NCBI RefSeq assembly: GCF_000003605.2
Contig: NW_003122409.1
Span: forward strand, 1,292,352-1,313,191
From: Saccoglossus kowalevskii
Taxonomy: Eukaryota > Hemichordata > Enteropneusta > Harrimaniidae
Length of the DNA: 20,840 nt
Direction: 5' to 3'
This document shows positions 1 through 12,981 of the stretch, one piece after another. How positions within the stretch are numbered: position 1 is the stretch's first letter; each line of letters opens with the position of its first letter. Position numbers and translations under genes: made by a program. The notes under the pieces are model-generated. The model was not told the origin of the DNA. It saw only the letters and a list, made by a program, of their open reading frames with translations, and made no database searches.

Positions 1-1194
1 ATTGCGTTTATTTTGTATTTTTATTTTCGAAATGTATCACTGTCTGCGGTTTTTTTTTTGCTATGTCTCGCAACTGAACGTCAAGCTGATCCTGTTTTGG
101 CTGTAAGAGGAAATAAAATAGGTTTTAATAGTCACGTGGTTTTGCCGCCATCTTGGACTTTCGGCAAAAAAGGCAACAATTTAGCGCATTTGTTTCTCAG
201 GAGTACTTCAATCGATCAACTTGTTATTGTGTCTGTAGCATGTGGGGCTGTACGTTGTATGGGAAAAAAGATATGAAGTCGACCAATCCATTGTGTGTTC
301 GCCTTCGTGGAATTATTTTGCATAGACCATGTATGACCAAAACATTTTTGTAAACAATAACATGAGCTGGTTCAGTCACATAGTTTGTCCGCTGTTGTGA
401 ATATTCGACATAAATGATCAAAATGTTTAGCATTATTTCTCGTGTGTATTTGAAACGATCCACTTGATATAGTGAAAAAACAATCAATTTGAAATTACAC
501 AGATCTTCTCGGCTAATCTGAAGATGTCAAGATTGCCTAGGTAGGCTGACATGCTTGGTAGTCACCTGGGATTTCGTCAAACCCAAAAGTACTAATACTT
601 TTGAATTTATAAAACTCGATATTACTACATTTCACTCATTTGCAGAGGGCCAAAACATTGACACTGGCTTGGAGGCTACTGAGTTCACGAGTTACTGCTA
701 CTGGCAGCCGTCAAAGCTGCTTTACAGCTTTAATTATGATTACATTACATAACAATGTCAATCACATCAGTGCTCGTCTAATATGTATATCATGTAGCTT
801 TAATGCTAAATTGTCAAGCCAAGACATATGATTAGACTTAATGTCAACACTGACAATTTGCGTTTATCGTATTGATTTGTTATCTGACAAGGCAAACAAA
901 AGTGATCTCCTAGCTGGATATAACCGACTACAAACACGATCGAAATCATAACTGGTTCTCCTATGTATTTCTTGTTATTTTGGTAGTTATCGCTAATCTA
1001 TAGATTCATTCGATACATTATTGAGTGGGGTTGTTTTCATGTGTCCGTGTTGCAATTCGTTGCTTCAATATGTGTTAAATATATGGTATGTCACGGTGAC
1101 AGAAGAGACAATATAATGTGTTATATATTTGGAGGTCCAGTTGCCACCTTTACAAAATATAAAAGTTTCACATTAAAACTAGCAATTACCAATT
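1..1194. other. AT-rich noncoding stretch
   Basis: No convincing coding region is visible: the short open frames here use no recognisable domain and overlap each other on both strands. A CACGTG E-box (133-138) lies just before a YY1-like GCCGCCATCTTG (144-155), listed separately. Around 645-725 the base composition is a little richer in G+C, but translation of all frames gave nothing I recognise. Confidence 0.6.
133..155. promoter_or_regulatory. E-box plus YY1-like motif
   Basis: CACGTG is at 133-138 and GCCGCCATCTTG at 144-155, only 5 bases apart. The first matches the E-box bound by bHLH-zip factors, the second the animal YY1 consensus, which is often found near transcription starts. No gene is visible immediately downstream inside the window, so a promoter role is only a guess; single motif matches can occur by chance. 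Confidence 0.25.
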
Positions 1195-1242
1195 CACCAC
1201 CACCACAACCACCACCAACAACAACAGCAACAAAAACAACAC
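1195..1242. repeat. CAC/CAA triplet microsatellite
   Basis: An imperfect triplet repeat that begins as CAC units and shifts to CAA units, interrupted by one CAG and by AAA. In one frame it reads as a short Pro/Thr-rich tract, but the open frame around it is only 72 codons long with no recognisable domain, so I treat it as simple sequence. Confidence 0.85.
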
Positions 1243-3360
1243 AAAACTTAATCAGTTGAACACTGTGCCATTGCTGTAGACTATGTCACCGCATTAGTGA
1301 TAGAACGAAAGCCGACAATGACTTTTTGAAAAGTTCTTTTATGTACAGCAGACCCGAGTGTGACTGTGTTATTATATAACAATCATCTACCATTACTATT
1401 ATTATTATTAGATTGGTCATGTGTGTTGGAGAACATTTATATAAAAAAATAGTGATATACATTTGTAGACATTTATTTTGCTTAGTAGGAACCTTAACTC
1501 TTTACTATGCGGCATAGACAGCGCAGATCGAAAATAAACGCCAATAATATGTATGACTAGCGAGGATTGAGATGCACTTGATCAAACTCGACACTAAAAT
1601 CGAGAAATCAGCACATGTTATTTCTGAGTTGAATTTCAAAGTCATCGTGTTAATTGCTGTAACGAACACAGTTTTAAATTTATTTTAAGCTAACTCTCGC
1701 GTCGTTTTTCGTGATCTTGTACGGACGTGACTTCAGTGAGATTCGTCATGACGGCATGTTTATGAGTAGTGTATGCAGAGTGAGATCGAATCTACACGTA
1801 TTTGTATCTTTTACCATGTTTTTATGTACTCGCGAACTGAGGTTAGTAAAACTAGTGTATTGTTCGTAATATGCAAGTATTTATTATCACTGGACGTCAC
1901 AATTACTGAAGTGTCATCGACCAATATCATATTATCTTAGAAGAACATGGCATTTCCTCATATGAAAGAATGTTTACATGTTTTAATGAATTGGTTGTGT
2001 GTTGTCCAGAATAGTGTGGGGAAGGAGGAAATATAATAAATAAGTTTTTGATTGCACTATTTTCAGTTTGGACGACTGTGCACACAACTCACATGAAAAC
2101 CATTTTTTTGGAACCTAACGATATCAAGAATGCATTATATTTAATTTAGACCACATTAAATATTTCCAATCAATTTGTATTAAGTAATATATTACCATCT
2201 CAGAGGATTACAAAGCTTGGTTTAGCGAAATTGATCCAATACATAAATTAACATAATCCCACAGGGCAATGGTTTAGTGAACTTTTTCAATGTGTGCTTT
2301 CTAATTACATCGGTTATAAATTTTCCCAAACCAAAAAGGAAGATGGCAAAACACTATCTTTCTTTCTGTAATCAACGTCGTAACATCTCTTAGATTGAAC
2401 CGCTTTACTTGCCGCATTCATCATCTTGTCAACATTGATGGCGTCGGTGGTTTTTAACTGTGTCGTTATTATATTTTAAAACTAAGATGGGACGAATTGA
2501 TCCTTGTGGAACATGGTGTGCTATATATATTGCAGGACGACGACACCCTTATTGGTGATAAATTGCTCACGGTTTGATAAATTTCGTGAAAACAGGAAAA
2601 AGGACAATACCATTTACGGCATAAGGTTCTATTTTATGAGACAGAATGTCTTGATTATATTGATCAAATCATTTTCGGAATGTAAATAAAATACCAAGCG
2701 TAAGCATACCTTTGTCATGACTGTTTATTATATCTAATACAAGATCATCAATTTTTGTATTGTATTTTTTTTTACGAAATCCAAAATATGTTTTACCTAT
2801 TTTTGTCAAAGTTAAGGCCAGTATATAGGTTTTAGGTTTAGATTATGGACGAATAGATTGTTTTTTTCTGTGAATAACTTTTTTCGTATTGATTTTAGGA
2901 GACGCCAGCCTGACAGCCATGGTTTTATGCATTTGCCCTTTTTACGATTAGATGCAAATAAATAGAGTTGTTTAGTCGAAAATACATGAAGTGTACTATA
3001 CGATTCAGTAAGATCAGTTTACGAAGAATGTCATGATACTTTACGCGTATCACTTGGGGATAAATTTGGATTTTTTTATAATTATAACTACGTCACGGTG
3101 TTCAAGTATCGTAGAAATAACATACACAAACATGTATTTGATTTAGTCCTTTGATCAAACAAAATGTGGAGTAGCTATATATAACTGTACATCGTACAAA
3201 TGCTAAATTACTAGAGGTTGATATTCAACAAAATCATTGCACATAATTATAACACGCGGATTCAGTCTTAATTATTTGCGACCAGGACGTCATCCCAACT
3301 GATTTCATCAACCACGCTTGCTTTTATAATACAGTCACAATTTCACAATGCCACATGAAA
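1243..3360. other. AT-rich noncoding stretch with an ATT repeat
   Basis: A short ATT microsatellite occupies about 1394-1410. The remainder holds only scattered short open frames without recognisable domains (for example 2504-2689) and several T-rich runs. I see no RNA gene or element end here. Confidence 0.6.
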
Positions 3361-5304
3361 AGCGATGAGAAACCTTAAGGTCGCCAGAGCGGCCGTCAGA
3401 GTGAGGCTTAACTTCTCTAGAAGGCGACATATTTGACATTTGGCCAGGGTCCCCGGTAAGCTGTCATCTTACACCGTAATCGTTTCACAAAAATATATAT
3501 TTTAATATTTGGCGCTCTCTAGAGAGCAGGTCGTAACCCCAAGGCCATTTTTTGTCACTATCATGTAATTTAATGTACAACGTCAATATATAGCGTTTAT
3601 GCTATGCTTTCAGTGCCTTATTATGGTTATGGCCAATGTGAATTAACATCGATGACACGGGAAATGTTTTATTGAAAATAAAAATGGGGGAAAAAGATGG
3701 ATAGTTACATGTATGTAGTCATTTGTTTAATTTTGATACAGAAATTTACATAAACTTTCATCAGATATCACAAATTTCGATTGATATTTACATTACGTGT
3801 ACCACAATAGTAATTGAATGCTGATACCCCTACCTTTAACTCACCCGCCGTCGAATGTCACAATCTAAGATCAGTTGACAAGATCCGACTTTAAAAAGTG
3901 TATCACATTTCAACATGTGTCATCCCAGGTTAATAAAGCGAGTTCAACGTCAATTACAACTCTGCACGCGAGTTAACTACTTGTTTTCGCGGGTCATTCT
4001 CATTCTCATACAATATCAATGCTCGTTTTTCGAACCTTGTCTAATTCAAAATGTAGTCATACATATTCATAATTGATTATGCAGTGAAACGTCGCCCATT
4101 TACGATATCTTGATAATTAACTTTTACGTGAACAATGGTAACAAAGCCGAACACAATCAGTTGAACATGATTGGCGAGTATAAACTGTAGGTACGACCCT
4201 TGTGTCGATCAACTATGTGCACAAATGCACTAAACTCGTGCAGTACTCTTCACACAACCACAGTCGCATGCAAACAGACATCGACATCTAGAAGCAATTG
4301 TTGTTTTCCTTGAGTTTCACCTGGTATCTTTTACGTCTCTGAATGTAGTTGCGGAAACACCATAAGGGCGCTCAAATTATCCTTCCTTTCTTTATTTATT
4401 ATTTTAAATAGCAATTCGTTCAAATATGTTCATTAAAACAAGATTCAAAAACAAGATGATAGTTTACAACCGGGCTTTTAAACGTTGATGACCTTTGATG
4501 ATTAGTTGATATAAAAAGTAACGCCGAGATTTAATCAAGCAAAATAACAACTACTACTGATAAAAAAAGCCGCGCGTGCAAAAATTTGTATCACGCTATG
4601 CTTACCAAAAATACTAAATTAGGATGTCAAAAAATTCAATGCACTATTGACTAAATGTCAAAATACATGATGTGGTGTACACATGACTCTACTAGAATAC
4701 TACTGCTCTGGTTTTGATGATTTATTTACAGAAATGAAAGTCATTTTCTGAAAGTTATTAGATGGCGAGTGATAGTAGCTGTTACGTTGACGAAGTTTGA
4801 ATAAAGTGTGTTCCTCATTATTGTCAATTTTCTCGAATTTATTTGATACCGATAAATCCAAAATTTAGCTTCTCAGATATCACATCTGACTATATGGCTC
4901 TTTTATTACTATGCTGGTGTTACGTTCAAAGATTATATTAGTATAGAGTGCTTGAAAATGTTATCTTAAGTAAAATATTAGACTCGTCTAGAGATGTTTG
5001 TAGGGCGAATAAAAGGTTTATAAGCAGTCTCACTAATGTAGCGAATATTAGTATATTTCCCATGATACTACATTAACTTGAAGCACAGGGTTGTTTCAAA
5101 TCCGGGGAATCCGCGACTTTTGTTGAGAATTTGTGGAATATAAAGCATTTTGAGTTTCTTATACCTGTATGTATTTCCATCATGTTACGACTCTTCAAGC
5201 ACCGCAGTCGTCGACCAGAACGACACGTTGCGAAGACTGTGATCATTCAAACAGGCAGTTAATACAATTATCTAATCCATTATATATTATATAAGTTTCC
5301 TGAT
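3361..5304. other. Noncoding stretch with palindromes
   Basis: Around 3370-3550 the sequence is a little richer in G+C than its surroundings and contains a perfect 14-bp palindrome, GCTCTCTAGAGAGC (3514-3527), just after an AT palindrome at about 3490-3503. The rest is unremarkable. The last 250 bases (about 5055-5304) may hold a very decayed upstream part of the LINE that follows, since a TTCCCATGATACTAC at 5057-5071 loosely resembles the codons of the RT catalytic box, but this is weak. Confidence 0.5.
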
Positions 5305-5905
5305 CAAATCGACAATGTCAAAATTTTGGTCTGGTTCTGTTGCACCTCTTCCCCCGAAGTAACTTCGAAGTGACAAAGCACATTCGAAATCCACATCATG
5401 GATACATGTAAATCCAATCTCTACCATCTTCGTCGCATTGGTCGCATTATGAGATACCTCAGCAATGACTCTTGTCACACTTTGATTCATGCAAAACTCT
5501 CTGCCTAGTATCTTGACTATGGGATTTCACTTTGTTTTGACTTCCAGAAAATACCATAAGTCTACTTCAAAGAACCCAAATTACGGCTGCTAGAATCATC
5601 CCCTGTACTAGAAAATCAGAGCATATATTCTCAGTTTTAAAACACTGTATTGGCTCCCGTTCAACATAGAATTGGGTACAGCATTATTCTGTTAACGTTT
5701 AAATCTTTGAACGCCTTGTTTCAAACTACCTCTGTGAACTCTTTTCATTGATACACACCCGGTCATATGCGTCGTTCTTCCGATAAGGATCTTCTTTGCG
5801 CCATAAAATATAAATTGAAAATATATGGGGAATAGCAGCAGTAGTGAAATTGGAGATACAAAGCGATAGTGTAATATCAGGCTTTTAAAACAATTAAATT
5901 AGTGC
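5305..5905 (+). pseudogene. Decayed LINE reverse transcriptase (CR1/L2-like), 3' part
   Basis: This is a remnant of a non-LTR retrotransposon, whose reverse transcriptase copies its own RNA into the genome. Reading the plus strand with several frame changes gives, in the family's order: a degenerate VRNLGV-like patch (about 5355-5375); CKSNLYHLRRIGRIMRYLSN with TLIHA behind it (5407-5490); a DYGISL stretch equivalent to the usual DYCNSLL (5515-5535); LLQRTQITAARII (about 5553-5595); RIGYSIILLTFKSLNAL (5668-5718); YTPGHMRRSSDKDLLC (about 5752-5800); KLKIYGE (5810-5832); and LEIQSDSVISGF (about 5850-5886). In CR1/L2-type LINEs this series follows the RT catalytic core (thumb and C-terminus). 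There are several in-frame stops and at least three frameshifts, so it is inactive. The 5' end of the element, including the endonuclease, is absent, as is usual for 5'-truncated LINE copies. The clade assignment is from motif memory. Confidence 0.85.
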
Positions 5906-6060
5906 GAATTTTGAAGTTGCATCATAATACCATGTAGAGAATTGATTTGAGAGAGCATCCCTTTAAAGAGATAAAACATTGAATTTATTTAACAAAGTTG
6001 CGCCCGTTCAGTTGAGCCCCAGTGTGCTGAGGTAAAATACACGTTACAAAAATGTTCAAC

Positions 6061-6161
6061 GCGATAAATGTGCTGCGCAGACGCGGTGAATGAACGACTC
6101 AAATAGAATAAATGAACGAGACAAATGAGATAAATTACGAAGCTAATGCGATAAATGAGCG
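6061..6161 (+). repeat. Degenerate GATAAATGA-like repeat patch
   Basis: Related short units recur irregularly: GCGATAAATG (6061), GCGGTGAATGAACG (6083), AGAATAAATGAACGAG (6105), ACAAATGAG (6121), ATAAATTACG (6130) and GCGATAAATGAGCG (6148). Spacing is uneven (about 9-25 bp), so this is a decayed array or a cluster of binding-site-like words rather than a clean satellite. Confidence 0.55.
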
Positions 6162-6186
6162 TGTGGCACATTGCTAAATGCCACAC
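6161..6186. repeat. Hairpin, 8-bp stem
   Basis: GTGTGGCA (6161-6168) and TGCCACAC (6179-6186) are perfect inverted copies separated by 10 bases. The stem is GC-richer than its surroundings and directly abuts the degenerate repeat patch. Confidence 0.6.
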
Positions 6187-7596
6187 CGTATCTGGTTATT
6201 GAACAGATGCGAATTGTGTGAATATAGATATTATTAGTTTCTTTATACATTTATGATTGTGATGAAATAAGTATATTGAGTTATATAACAGCCGCGCACG
6301 TATTACGAAGTTATATGAATAAGAAATTTGTAATAACCATCTATTATTAAAAGAATATGTATCTAATGTATTTTCTAATAATAAGCGAATTTATTATCAC
6401 CCAGACACATATTAATAATGGTACTTGCTGTGATTAAGACCATACCATACCAATCCAAATCATTTAAATAACACGTGGCTCTCGTACTTTGAGTAGCTAA
6501 AATACTAATACTGAGTGAATCCTGTGGATTAAAGGAAATGTCAAGTCGACCCAGGGAATATTTTCTCATATACCCCGTAACAAAATACAAACTCGCGTAG
6601 ATTCGGCTCGCCACTTTGAATTGACAACAAGATCATGATTTATTCATAATTGGGACGTAGTCTAAATTGGCCAATCAGCAATGCTTTAAAAGGTCTATAC
6701 CGTACAAAGACAGATTGCAGGTCTGAGTTGAAACCCGAAAAAAAAATTACAACATGTACTCGCACTGTCAATTTAGTAGTAGTTTCGTCTAATAAGAGGG
6801 TATCACGAGAATACCACAAAGTAGACAGTATGACAATCGACCGATGCGATCACGTACTCCCAGAGTGTACAAATCACAGTATTACAGAGATGACCTTTTA
6901 TTATACATCTTTTTCTTGCTTGTAGTAATTAGAGTAATGAGATATAAAATCCGCAAACTTAAACGAAAAGGAGGACGACGGCCTAGATAGGATCCGTGGC
7001 ACGAGGGTTTGGTAAACGACGATGGAGTGGAGTTCTATTTTGCAATCTGTACACTAGATTTAAGAATACCATAAGTCCCGCAATGAAAGCGGCGAAATTT
7101 GTATGCCAGACATTAGCTTTCATTGCATGCACGCTAACTCCTGCAAACACTCATATTATAAGAGTTGTGTATTGTGTATGTACGCACTTCCACCCATTCA
7201 TTGTCTGTACGTGATGTACATTGTAATTAAGTCAATTCAGTATCAAATCAGCTTACATTGTGTGAAAACTGACTGACTGATGTTGATATGTGTATTTAAT
7301 TTGTTCGTTGCAATATCATATGCCTTAACGTTCACTCAAATCGCATTCAAATAGAAAATATCACTTATTTTGAGTTCGCACATTCTATAACAAGAAAACA
7401 ACACTATAGAATAGAACAAGTGTATTTTGACAGTTTCCAAAATGTTTCTGCATTCATACAGGAATTAGTTGTCGCACACTTATGAACAAATATGCGTGTC
7501 AATATGTTAAATATCATACATTATATCAACGACCTAATTGTTATTCTTGATTACGTTCTTGACAAGATTAAACGTTAACTATTGGTGCATATTGCC

Positions 7597-7609
7597 TGTG
7601 TGTGTGTGT
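7597..7609. repeat. TG dinucleotide microsatellite
   Basis: A 13-base uninterrupted TG run. It is short and of no further significance beyond being a potential length polymorphism. Confidence 0.8.
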
Positions 7610-9257
7610 CTTCTAATATGTTTTTTTCCTTGTTTAGGAAAATAAAATAATTTTCGTGATCACATAATATTACAAAAATTACCAATTTTAAAAAGTATGT
7701 GTAAACAACTCTATGTCAAGTGTAAGGATTAATTAGTATGGCATGTGAAAAAACAACAGCGCAACCAAGATTATGTGATGTTACCGTAACGGTTATTTTT
7801 TCAAGTTGACATTTATTATTTTATTTTTGGAATGAAATATCAAATTCGTCCTGTAACTGCAATTCGAATAATGTGCTTCACAGTATAAAGTCTGTCATTG
7901 TTGCTTTTTAATCCTAAAGTTTAACGGCTATTTTTTTTCAACGCACCAATTTTGTTTATTATGAAGCGATTCACTATTTTTCTGAAATCTAGCTAGCATA
8001 ATTCAATGCACATGCCTTTTAGAAAAGTATTCAAGTTTCACTAGAGTATGTATAATTTTAATTCGATACCTTTCATTTCTCCTATTCCCATAGGCACACA
8101 CTTGATTGCCCAGCTATAATTGTGTATTCTACAAACCAATACCTATAATGCCTTAGGAATGTCTGGGTTCTTTCTCGAGTAGACGTTGTAAACGTGCGTT
8201 CACTTCTATGTTATATTCGATTCATACAATGTTTTACCATATGCACGTGGAATGCGGCTATGAAATTTATATTTTACGCACACTACAATCGAACATGATG
8301 GCATGATCGACGAACAGTAACCATGGACAGTAAATCACATGATGATGGTGGAACTCGCAGTATTTCAGTTATTCGCAAAATCAAATACATATTCTAATTT
8401 AAACACTCGATGAACGATTTATTGTTAGACGGCTATCCCCACATCAAACAATATATTCCACAATAATAACGAGCAAGTTTAGAATAGATGTCATTGCGGA
8501 TACAGTAACAGTTGACGAGCGTATGATGAAAAGGTCATAAATGGTTCTTACCGGAGATAACGTGTGGTATTGCTTCTACTTCTTGAACGACCACATGCTA
8601 GCTCCAGTAATATCCGAATAACCTAATTATAAACTCAAATATATCGCGTACTAGGTTTCCCAGAACATAAATATCACAATAAAGAATTACAAATCAATAT
8701 TTTAAATACAATACAATAAATTAAAATAAATGATATTAACAAATTCACGTTTGCTAATGCAGTTGTACTTTGATTACTCATATTTTGAGGGTGTAATATT
8801 CTAGTGAAATTAGCCCTGAAATTTATTTAAGAGATTTTTTTGTTAGAAGCTGTGTATAAAACAGCCAAAGTGAGTTCACTTTCCATTGTTCTTCATTTGT
8901 GATAAATTATGTATTTTCAAAAATGGAGATAATTCGTGTGTGTAGAATGGGCAGTGCTTATATAGAAACACATCATTAGATTTATAAGTGTCAACGAAAA
9001 TGTGTAAATATTGTTCCTTGTTTCTTTTTCTTGAAGTATGTATACGTAAAACAATATATTTTAAGTGTTATATTTCGCATCGTAATTATTCAATCAAACG
9101 TTTTCCTTAGTAAATATGTGCATTAATGCATGCAATGTATTGAATGTGTTTAGCGTTAACTCTATTCATCACCCAATAACCAAAAGATACGCTTTCATGT
9201 ACAAAATCAAAAACAAATACAATTTCGATATAATTAACAAATAAACCTTACTTGCTG

Positions 9258-9292
9258 ACCAGTGAGCCATGCCTCACATGATACTCACTGGT
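9258..9292. repeat. Inverted repeat with two competing stems
   Basis: ACCAGTGAG (9258-9266) pairs perfectly with CTCACTGGT (9284-9292) across a 17-base loop. Inside it, GTGAG (9262-9266) can instead pair with CTCAC (9273-9277) across 6 bases, so the two foldings exclude each other. No gene is visible nearby to give it a role. Confidence 0.6.
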
Positions 9293-10454
9293 TAAAAAGA
9301 CACCGAAGTGAGATAATTTTGCGTTGATACGGCGTTATTTCAAATAGGGTTGGGCCATTTAAAGGCAATACGCGATTTAATGTATCAGTCAATGTATGTT
9401 TGCAAGCGAAGGGCACACGTGGTTTTAAAACCCAATGTTTGGAGTGCTGGTAATACGTAAAGAGTACTGGAAAGGTATGTAACACTTCTGACTGAAATGA
9501 AGAAACTGCTTTTACAATAAATATATAATGCACTATTGTAATAGTTACACTTTATATATGCGATGGTAGATTCCACAAGAAATCAGAAATACAACTACTA
9601 AAAGTGCTATTGGAGTAGTACATTTCTTAAACCTCAAATGGTTTCACAAATAAATGGGAAATGCATTGATTCCTAAATGCGATGATGTCTTATTCATGGA
9701 AGTCGAGTTCAACTTGAAGAGACTTGTGATGCGGTTGTAGACGTCGTCGATATTGCAATGCCCGTAACACAATTGATACAGCTATACATGCAGGTATACA
9801 AATATTTACAGTTAGCTCGACGCTAGCTACAAATGCAGGCATATCGAATAAATGTTATAAAGCGTTCCGTTCTGCAGTCAGCTAGAAACATAAATGAACT
9901 GAATAAGACTCGTCAGATATACGGACATTATACAACCAATCATGTTAAATTAAAACACATTCCAATAACTCAATTCACTTCTAAACAAGATATAATTAGT
10001 AATCACCACCAGTACAAAATGCGCTTGTTACGCATAAATGACATCGAGGTCGGTCGGTGATATTAATAATTTATTGAATGTGACGTCATGATGAAGATTA
10101 CCTGATCGTTAAATATAATATACTGCAAGGTATACATTTTGATAAGTAATGTGTCTGATTCACTAAAATGAGTTTTCCAGATGACGCCAAGCAACACTAT
10201 GTGAAACGTTAAATCCACTCCATTTAAGAAATTCGTTTTGTATAACAAACAACATATTGGCATACAAACGAGGTTTAAATAACATTTCATTTGACACTGA
10301 TTAAGAGGTATTTCACACGTGAATTAATCAAAACTGAATATACACAACCTGTTTTATTATTGCAATACTGTAGTGTCAATTATTTTCGATATATGAACAA
10401 ACAAATTGTATTTCTATCGTGTTTGTAATATAATAAATGTATAGAAAAAATCAT

Positions 10455-10482
10455 TAAAATAATTATAGCAATAATTATTTTA
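10455..10482. repeat. AT-rich hairpin, 11-bp stem
   Basis: TAAAATAATTA (10455-10465) is perfectly inverted at 10472-10482 with a 6-base loop. In sequence this AT-rich such stems arise by chance fairly often. Confidence 0.6.
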
Positions 10483-11729
10483 CTGCTGCAAGCGGAATGT
10501 ATCCAAGAAAATATGTAATTGTGAGAACATTGTGTCACTACATTTCCAATGAGTCGTCACTCTATTAAGTTAAACTAAAATAAGCAGCTATCAATTCAAT
10601 TGAAGTATAGGAAATGTACTATTGCAATATGAATTCAATATGAATATCATTTCAACTTTCCACTGTAGAATCTATATTAGAAATGCTTTCCCCTCTAGTC
10701 ATTATATAGTGCCACTTCGCACAAAAGTGGATGTACTCAATTAGTAACACTATATACTAATTTTTTGCCAAAAATACCGCAATAAATATTTGCTCTAAGT
10801 ATATTTGAATTATATGCCTGTGGCCAATTACAGAAAATAACTTATTTGTGAAATTACTGCTTTCATCTTGTTCAGGCATGTTAACATGGCAAACGTTAAA
10901 AAAAATATGAAATTTAAAACAGCCATCATGCTTTTAATTTGAATGCTAGATAGAACAAACTAATTTTATATAAAAATAATCAGGACAGATACGACAATTA
11001 TATGCATCCATATTTGATCATGACATACAAATTAAACACTTAAATATTGTATTCGATGTGAAACAACCAATTTTCCTTCCTGTAAATATCATCAAGATAT
11101 TTTGTAGACAAATCAGAGAATGAAATATAGATCACAGGGTAGACGCACAGAGGCTGTCATCTGGAAGCCAACATATTTTTCAATTGTCTACAATAAACAC
11201 GTCATATTGATGTTATCGGTGTAATATTTATCCAAGATCTCGTGATAAACATGATAACTAAATATTAAAGTCAATTTATGAAACAAATCCCATGGTTCCC
11301 TCAATTTGCAGTTCAATGTTTGGATATATCGCCACATTCAAATAGAATTGAAATGAAGGACGAGGTAGCACTACAATTAAACTTACTGTTTTAGTTTGCT
11401 TTGTCCTAAAAATGTATATTTTCACTCAAAATAATTAAAGTTTCACTTTTCCCGAATCAAACAATTATATTTAGAAGAAAAGCTGTGTCTAGAAATATTA
11501 GTATTTGTCTTCATTTTCATCAATAATCATTCACTTTATTGCTTTCAGAATGTTTGAATAACTTGCTTATTTTTGCTTATTGAAATATTAGCGAATATGT
11601 AAAAGAAGCGTGTGACTTGCTGACTTAAATTTAAAATCTCTTTAATTAGTGGAGGTCATAACCGTTGGGTTGATGTTGTGTGGCACAAAGTAAATATACT
11701 CTTGTTTAATGATATCATTATTTATGAAA

Positions 11730-11749
11730 ATTAATTAATTAATTAATCA
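11730..11749. repeat. ATTA tandem run
   Basis: About five TTAA/ATTA units in a row. It is simple sequence. Confidence 0.75.
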
Positions 11750-12981
11750 AACAATCATCAATAGAACATTGACTATGTATCAAAATTCAATATTCGTTTT
11801 TACCTAATTATTTTTTGTAGAAATTCAGGACTATTTAAATACCAATACTATTTTCATGATACATTTGTCCCCTTTTTGTTTTATTATTGTTTCAGTGTCC
11901 TTAACAATACATACAGGACAATACAGGATACATTTATTACCCGATTATCTGATTATTACATAATTTGTTCACTTGTTGACGCATGTTCCCCATCTGAAAA
12001 TTTCTGCTCACAACTCTTCCAAGAAGGTTTAGATTATAACGCGGTCTGAGTCCTACTTTAAGCTTATAGACCTTACTTTCATTTTAATGCTGAGCTCCTT
12101 TGTTAAGCGCAACATCAATTATTGTGTTTATCAGCTCTCATGCGATTGGCCAATATAAGAACAGCTTTTCCAATACTGTGATTTACTGTTACTTTTGGCC
12201 CTGAGGACAAAAATTACGTTACGTGCAAAGGACTGTGGGGGAGTTATGCGGGGGCAATGGAAAACTTCCGAATCTTCCAAAATTGTAAAAACAACTGATT
12301 TAATTGTTTTGATTACAGTGACAGGTTTTCTACAGATCATTAAACGCCGGGATCGTACATACATAATTTAAAATAGTGCCGGAAGATGGTAGGATTGGAA
12401 GTTTGTTTCAGCTCGGTGGATTATTTAAAAGGTTTAAAATGATATTAATTTGCCTATTACCGACGAATAAATGAATATAAAATCCGTTACAAATCAATTT
12501 TGAATTACTCTTAATAATACTCAAAGTGAACTTTATTGATTCGCCCAGTCGGCTGAGCCATGAATGGTAGAAACTCAATATATATAAATTGGAGGTAGTA
12601 CCGATACAGGCACAGCGTGTTTTTTTTTGAAAATCGGTGCTTTCACACATTCTACTACCAGCAACGTCAGTACCTAACGCCGTTCTCTCTCGACTGGAAA
12701 TGTCTGCTGAAAAGCAATCTCAGACTACCTCAGACCACTCGTCTCGAAATTATCGCTATAACATCGATAATCATGGCGAGTAGTCTGAATTTCCTGTTTA
12801 CATTGCTGTAAAACAAACACACGAAACCGAAAATAAAAATCATTCTAAAATAACATACTAATGCCCAACTGATTCTGGATTCATAGACCCGAGAGAAAAA
12901 AATACCTCTGTGACGAATATCATTTTACGGGGTATTTTCATCGTACCATATAAGGAAATGCGAATTCCAAGTATGGAATGA

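Larger units (their letters stand above)
5906..9257. other. AT-rich noncoding stretch
   Basis: Apart from the repeat patch and hairpin at 6061-6186 and a TG dinucleotide run (7597-7609), I see no gene or element. The open frames at 6375-6614 (-), 6650-6925 (+) and 6996-7214 (+) have no recognisable domain and no frame continuity beyond their stops. Confidence 0.6.

Noticed and set aside
1041..1259. 72-codon open frame with a Pro/Thr-rich tail
   Set aside because: The tail is the CAC/CAA microsatellite translated; the rest has no known domain.
5287..5490. 67-codon minus-strand open frame
   Set aside because: It is antisense to the recognisable LINE reverse-transcriptase blocks, which read on the plus strand.
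10441..10490. AT hairpin considered as a terminator or MITE end
   Set aside because: AT-only stems are expected by chance here, there is no matching distant end, and bacterial-type terminators do not apply.
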